Assembly (NCBI GenBank): GCA_012727965.1
Contig: JAAYFZ010000158.1
Location: forward strand, 1-9,574
Length of the DNA: 9,574 nt
Reading direction: 5' to 3'
Origin: Clostridiaceae bacterium
Lineage (GTDB): Bacteria; Bacillota; Clostridia; Saccharofermentanales; UBA5734
The position numbers and the translations under genes are program-made. The notes under the pieces were generated by a model that saw only the letters and a list, made by a program, of their open reading frames with translations, made no database searches and was not told where the DNA came from. Below, piece by piece: positions 6,337 to 9,574 of this stretch; position 1 is the first letter of the stretch; each line of letters opens with the position of its first letter.

Positions 6337-8016
6337 ATGGCAAGAATGAAATATTCAGAGAAGTACGATCCTTATCCGGTTATGAATATACCGGACAGAA
6401 AATGGCCGTCCAATATGATTACCAAGGCCCCACAGTGGTGCAGTGTTGATTTAAGAGATGGCAATCAAGCGCTGGAGATACCAATGAATCTAGAGCAGAA
6501 ATTGGAGTTTTTCCAGTTTTTGGTAGATATGGGTTTCAAAACCATTGAAATAGGTTTCCCGGCTGCTTCCGATACAGAGTTTGAATTTACCCGTTATCTT
6601 ATCGATCATAAATTGATACCTGATGATGTGCAGATTCAAGTTCTGACACAGTCAAGACAACATATTATAGAAAGAACCTATGAGGCATTGCGCGGTGTTG
6701 GCAAGGCAGTTGTTCATCTTTATAATTCAACATCTACGCTGCAGCGTGACGTCGTATTTGGTATGGATCAAAAACAGTGCAAAGAATTGGCGATCTTCGG
6801 CGCTAAGCTTGTACGTGAATATGCAGAAAAGGATGAATACGGCACTGATTTTACCTTCGAATACTCTCCTGAGAGCTTCACCGGTACTGAAATGGATTTT
6901 GCAGTTGAGATCTGTGATGCTGTCTGTGATGTCTGGGAGCCGACGCCTGAGAACAAATGCGTAATTAACCTGCCGGCAACTGTCGAGATGTCAACGCCTA
7001 ATATATATGCCGATCAGATCGAGTATTTTTGTCGTAATACACGCTATCGTGACAGTATACTGGTCAGTTTGCATACTCATAATGACAGGGGAACAGCAGT
7101 TGCAGCTACAGAGCTTGGCCTCATGGCTGGTGCTGACCGTGTTGAGGGAACATTGTTTGGCAATGGTGAAAGAACCGGCAATTCGGATATTGTAGCGCTG
7201 GCACTTAATCTGTTTTCACAGGGAATCGACCCTGAACTTGATTTTACTAATATCAATAATGTGATCGATGTCTATGAAAGAACAACAAGAATGATCGTAC
7301 CGCCGAGACATCCCTATGCTGGGGATCTTGTTTATACAGCGTTTTCAGGCTCGCATCAGGATGCTATCAACAAGGGAATGCGAGCAGTCAAAAAACATCC
7401 TGATCATTGGGAAGTACCATATTTGCCGATCGATCCAATGCATGTTGGCAGGGATTATGATCCCATCATTCGTATCAACAGCCAGTCGGGAAAAGGCGGC
7501 ATAGCTTATATCCTGGAGCAATATTATGGCTTGATACTGCCTAAACCAATCCAGCAGGCCTTCAGCAAGGTGGTTACCAAGGTATCGGATTCTGGTACAA
7601 GAGAGCTTAGGCCAGATGAGATCCATCATCTGTTCCAGGAGTCCTATGTTGATCTGGTCGAGCCTTTGAAGCTTAAGAGCTATCGTGAAGAGATGATAGA
7701 TGATCAGACTGTTAAAATGTCTGTTAGCTTATATGATAATAAGAAAGAAATCACTCTTGAAGGAACTGGTAATGGTCCTCTTGATGCATTCTGCAAAGCT
7801 CTGGAAGAACATATAGGCAGCAAGGTAGAAATCATCTCATATAATGAGCATGCTTTGGAAAGAGGTTCAACATCAAAGGCTATAACCTATGTACAAGTAC
7901 AAAATGGAGACAATAATATCTACATAGGAGCAGGCATAAGCAGCAATGTCAGCAAGTCGTCATTACGTGCTGTCATATCTGCGGCTAATCAAATGAAATC
8001 GGTTAAAAACCGCTGA
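6337..8016 (+). CDS. leuA: 2-isopropylmalate synthase, long form (LeuA2 type)
   Basis: LeuA condenses acetyl-CoA with 2-oxoisovalerate, the first committed step of leucine synthesis in the cytoplasm. At 559 residues it matches the long yeast/actinobacterial-like class rather than the roughly 520-residue E. coli form, and it starts with the typical YSEKYDPYPVMNIPDRKWP segment. The catalytic (beta/alpha)8 barrel shows VDLRDGNQAL with R40 and metal ligand D41, LHTHNDRG with H246 and H248, and GNGERTGN with N282. The D-H-H-N spacing agrees with characterised enzymes. The C-terminal part (about 430-559) fits the LeuA dimer domain, where leucine feedback inhibition acts. AAGGGAG lies 9 bases before the ATG at 6337; the later ATG at 6346 is poorly spaced. 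The T-box upstream gives leucine-tRNA control and a terminator follows, so leuA is a single-gene unit with leuB/C/D elsewhere. Confidence 0.97.
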   Translation: MARMKYSEKYDPYPVMNIPDRKWPSNMITKAPQWCSVDLRDGNQALEIPMNLEQKLEFFQFLVDMGFKTIEIGFPAASDTEFEFTRYLIDHKLIPDDVQIQVLTQSRQHIIERTYEALRGVGKAVVHLYNSTSTLQRDVVFGMDQKQCKELAIFGAKLVREYAEKDEYGTDFTFEYSPESFTGTEMDFAVEICDAVCDVWEPTPENKCVINLPATVEMSTPNIYADQIEYFCRNTRYRDSILVSLHTHNDRGTAVAATELGLMAGADRVEGTLFGNGERTGNSDIVALALNLFSQGIDPELDFTNINNVIDVYERTTRMIVPPRHPYAGDLVYTAFSGSHQDAINKGMRAVKKHPDHWEVPYLPIDPMHVGRDYDPIIRINSQSGKGGIAYILEQYYGLILPKPIQQAFSKVVTKVSDSGTRELRPDEIHHLFQESYVDLVEPLKLKSYREEMIDDQTVKMSVSLYDNKKEITLEGTGNGPLDAFCKALEEHIGSKVEIISYNEHALERGSTSKAITYVQVQNGDNNIYIGAGISSNVSKSSLRAVISAANQMKSVKNR

Positions 8017-8050
8017 TAACAATGGTTTCAAGCTGCATAAATAGTTTTCG

Positions 8051-8083
8051 TACAGTCTGGCATCAGCCAGGCTGTATTTTTTT
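8051..8083 (+). terminator. Intrinsic terminator after leuA
   Basis: TACAGTCTGGC (8051-8061) pairs with GCCAGGCTGTA (8066-8076) over 11 positions with one G-U pair. The loop is ATCA and seven T follow. It lies 34 bases after the leuA stop. Confidence 0.93.
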
Positions 8084-8104
8084 ATGATGCACTGGTAATA
8101 ATTA

Positions 8105-8133
8105 TTTAACTAGGAGCAAAATTCTGATAAAAT
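8105..8133 (+). promoter_or_regulatory. Predicted promoter of the interrupted GNAT gene
   Basis: TTTAAC (8105-8110) is a weak -35. TAAAAT (8128-8133) lies 17 bases on and has the extended -10 TGA before it. TGATAAAAT is identical to the asd promoter core. Because the gene is cut 145 bases downstream, this promoter now points into the insertion element and could transcribe tnpA. Confidence 0.5.
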
Positions 8134-8194
8134 CAACTATCAGAAAAATCTGCCGGACTTTGTGGTTCGAAAACAAAGAAAGAGATTTGTATTT

Positions 8195-8278
8195 ATGACT
8201 AATAATAAGGACAATTATGATCTAAGACTAGCAAATAGCGCAGATATACCAGCTATCCGGGAAATATTTGCATATTAC
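8195..8278 (+). pseudogene. GNAT acetyltransferase gene, 5' fragment disrupted by IS insertion
   Basis: From ATG 8195 the frame reads MTNNKDNYDLRLANSADIPA followed by IREIFAYY. This matches the first strand and helix of GNAT acetyltransferases of the phosphinothricin-acetyltransferase-like type (pattern IR.A...D...I..I...Y). Similarity stops after the two tyrosines at 8278, exactly where the IS left end begins. The frame then runs through IS sequence to a TGA at 8366-8368, giving an unrelated tail. Full-length members are about 160-180 residues, so only the first 28 remain and acetyl-CoA binding is lost. The rest may lie beyond the IS, outside this window. Only a weak purine-rich stretch (AAAGAAAGAGA) precedes the ATG. 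The homology is short, so the family call is likely rather than certain. Confidence 0.65.
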
Positions 8279-8285
8279 AGAAATT

Positions 8286-8340
8286 GCGCCAGAAAGCCCA
8301 AACCAAGCTTGCTCGGCTTTAGCCGTGGGATGAATGGCGC
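8286..8340. repeat. IS left-end hairpin with nested stems
   Basis: The inner hairpin is CGGC-TTTA-GCCG (8314-8325). CCCA (8297-8300) pairs with TGGG (8326-8329). GCGCC (8286-8290) can pair with GGCGC (8336-8340) outside. The bases AACCAAGCTTGCT (8301-8313) have no partner in the 3' arm; without them the arms would be a perfect 8-bp CCCACGGC/GCCGTGGG hairpin. In this family TnpA recognises such hairpins in single-stranded DNA. Confidence 0.7.
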
Positions 8341-8392
8341 TTGCGTAGCAAAATATGTTGCAGTATGAATTTCTTAGTGATACATTGTATTT

Positions 8393-8791
8393 ATGAGTCA
8401 AGCATATAGAAGAACCCAAACAACTGTATCGCTGATTAATTATCATTTTGTTTTTTGCCCAAGATATCGTCGAAAAGTATTGGTAGGAGAAGTTGAAGAA
8501 CGTTTGAAAATTCTACTTTCTGAAATTTGTGAAGAAATCGATATTCAAATACTGGCAGTGGAGTGTGATAAAGACCATTGCCATCTTTTCCTCAACGCAT
8601 TGCCAACAATCAGTCCATCAGACATAATGGCAAAATTGAAAGGAGTGACATCAAGAAAATTGCGACAGGAGTTTTCACACCTGAAGCATTTGCCAAGTTT
8701 GTGGACACGGAGCTATTTTGTATCCACCGCAGGAAACGTATCGAGCGAAACGATCAGGCGGTATGTCGAAGAACAAAAAACGAGGGGGTGA
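8393..8791 (+). CDS. tnpA: IS200/IS605-family Y1 transposase TnpA
   Basis: This 132-residue HUH endonuclease cuts and joins single-stranded transposon ends. The HUH motif is H62-C63-H64 in DKDHCHLFL, with cysteine at the middle position where a larger aliphatic residue is common. The nucleophile is Y124 in ETIRRYVEEQK, followed by the conserved glutamine. The N-terminal strand INYHFVFCPRYRRKVL is a family hallmark. Spacing agrees with IS608 TnpA (H64, H66, Y127). The length is normal and no frameshift is seen, so the protein is probably functional. No good Shine-Dalgarno precedes the ATG at 8393, in line with the poor translation reported for IS200-type transposases. tnpB follows, its GTG only 4 bases after the TGA. 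Confidence 0.95.
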   Translation: MSQAYRRTQTTVSLINYHFVFCPRYRRKVLVGEVEERLKILLSEICEEIDIQILAVECDKDHCHLFLNALPTISPSDIMAKLKGVTSRKLRQEFSHLKHLPSLWTRSYFVSTAGNVSSETIRRYVEEQKTRG

Positions 8792-8795
8792 AACG

Positions 8796-9574
8796 GTGCA
8801 AATAACTGTAAAAGCTAAGTTGATTCCAACAACAGAGCAACGAGAGTATCTAAAAACAGCAACAGTTGAATATATTCGTTTGATAAACACCATCGTCTCT
8901 GAATGTATTGAAACGGACGAGCGTATTAAGTATACGAGTGGCACAGTTTCAGCAACACTGCCCAGTGCACTGAAGAATCAAGCAATACAAGATGCAAAAT
9001 CGGTCTACGCAAAGTACCGAAAAACAAAGATCAGAAGCGTTCTCAAAAAACCGGTTAGCATTTGGAACAATCAAAACTGGATACTAAAAGATGGTGTTTT
9101 GCGTTTTCCAGTGCTTGTAAACGGCAAAAGCACACGCATTAATGTGCCTATATTGCTATCGACCTATCAACTAGAAAAACTAAAAGGCAAGCTAGGAACC
9201 CTTAGAATCACAGAGAAATCGGGCAAGTGGATTGCTCAAATAGCTGTAACTGCAGAGGAAACAGAAAGTGCAGATACAGGTGTTTTAGGTGTTGATTTAG
9301 GTCTAAAATGTCCAGCAGTTGCAGTAACAGAAACAGGCAAAACCAAGTTTTTTGGCAATGGTAGAGAAAACAAGTACATGAAACGCAAATTTAGAAGTAA
9401 GCGCAAGAAACTTGGAAAAGCTAAGAAGCCGCGCGCAATCAAAAAAATGAATGATAAAGAACAAAGATGGATGAAAGACAAAGACCACAAAGCAAGTCGT
9501 CATATCGTTGACTTTGCTATCCAAGAAGGTGTTGGAACAATACGCATAGAGCAACTATCTGGCATACGCCAGAC
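8796..9574 (+). CDS. tnpB: TnpB RNA-guided nuclease (IS605 OrfB), N-terminal part, runs off the window
   Basis: The frame is open for 259 codons plus two bases to the window end. The GTG start at 8796 is preceded by AGGGGG (8783-8788) at 7 bases, placed over the end of tnpA, and is followed by the usual QITVKAKLIPTTEQ opening. RuvC-I is GVDLGLK with catalytic D167, and RuvC-II is IRIEQLSGIR with E252. Between them lies the conserved basic stretch with RKKLGKAKK and KDKDHKASRHIVDFA. RuvC-III with its Asp and the zinc-finger region fall beyond the window; full proteins are about 370-400 residues. TnpB proteins are ancestors of Cas12 and use an omega-RNA from the element's right end to cut DNA at vacated sites beside a target-adjacent motif. 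That motif usually equals the insertion target, here TTAC. No stop or frameshift is seen in the visible part. Confidence 0.93.
   Translation, partial: MQITVKAKLIPTTEQREYLKTATVEYIRLINTIVSECIETDERIKYTSGTVSATLPSALKNQAIQDAKSVYAKYRKTKIRSVLKKPVSIWNNQNWILKDGVLRFPVLVNGKSTRINVPILLSTYQLEKLKGKLGTLRITEKSGKWIAQIAVTAEETESADTGVLGVDLGLKCPAVAVTETGKTKFFGNGRENKYMKRKFRSKRKKLGKAKKPRAIKKMNDKEQRWMKDKDHKASRHIVDFAIQEGVGTIRIEQLSGIRQ

Larger units (their letters stand above)
8279..9574 (+). mobile_element. IS200/IS605-family element, IS608-like, left end to internal tnpB (right end outside window)
   Basis: The element carries a Y1 transposase (tnpA) and tnpB in tandem in the same direction, as in IS608, and has no terminal inverted repeats. 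Elements of this family move as single strands and insert just 3' of a short target without duplicating it. Here the host sequence ends in TTAC (8275-8278), the IS608 target. AAAG (8293-8296), the same as the IS608 left guide, lies directly at the foot of a subterminal hairpin beginning at 8297. The 18 bases between the cut and the hairpin fit my recollection of the IS608 left-end spacing. The left edge at 8279 is inferred from these signals and from loss of GNAT similarity. The right end, its hairpin and the rest of tnpB are not in the window. Confidence 0.87.

Noticed and set aside
6311..6349. 12-codon reading frame MKNEGRSKKWQE overlapping the leuA start
   Set aside because: No ribosome binding site and no leucine codons; leuA is controlled by the T-box, so a leader peptide is not needed.
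9236..9554. Minus-strand reading frames of 83-84 codons within tnpB
   Set aside because: They are antisense shadows of the TnpB frame, with hydrophobic low-complexity translations arising from A-rich sense codons.

Overview
The window looks like chromosomal DNA of a member of the Bacillota, most likely Clostridia. The reasons are strong purine-rich Shine-Dalgarno sequences, intrinsic terminators with T-tracts, a tRNA-sensing T-box leader, a clostridial-type M18 aminopeptidase and a TnpB of the kind common in clostridia. Genus and species cannot be read from the sequence.

Layout. (1) 1-582: 3' end of an M18 zinc aminopeptidase, followed after 12 bases by a PflX-like radical SAM protein (595-1545). 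(2) 1509-2492, minus strand: a complete XerC/D-type tyrosine recombinase whose 3' end overlaps the radical SAM gene tail to tail by 37 bases. (3) 2493-2688: a compact divergent promoter region with one good promoter in each direction and two inverted repeats. (4) 2689-3774: aspartate-semialdehyde dehydrogenase of the fungal/archaeal type, closed by a strong terminator. (5) 3899-4861 and 4890-5873: an alpha/beta hydrolase (monoacylglycerol-lipase-like) and a LacI-family regulator 28 bases apart, probably one operon. (6) 5938-6278: promoter and T-box leader with a CUC (Leu) specifier and its own terminator. (7) 6337-8016: leuA, long-form 2-isopropylmalate synthase, closed by a terminator. (8) 8195-8278: first codons of a GNAT acetyltransferase gene, cut by an IS200/IS605-family element of the IS608 type. 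The element's left end, tnpA and 5' part of tnpB fill 8279-9574; its right end lies outside the window.

How the genes fit together. Asd supplies the lysine/threonine/methionine branch and LeuA commits carbon to leucine. LeuA appears to be controlled by uncharged tRNA-Leu through the T-box. The hydrolase and LacI regulator look like a small catabolic unit with a local repressor. The promoters before asd, leuA and the broken GNAT gene share an extended -10 core, TGATAAA(A/T)T.

Most of the window is ordinary metabolic chromosome. No previously undescribed multi-gene system is evident. The best points for follow-up are the insertion junction at TTAC, the IS left-end hairpin with an apparent 13-base insertion in one arm, the T-box, and the operator-like repeats between the recombinase and asd.
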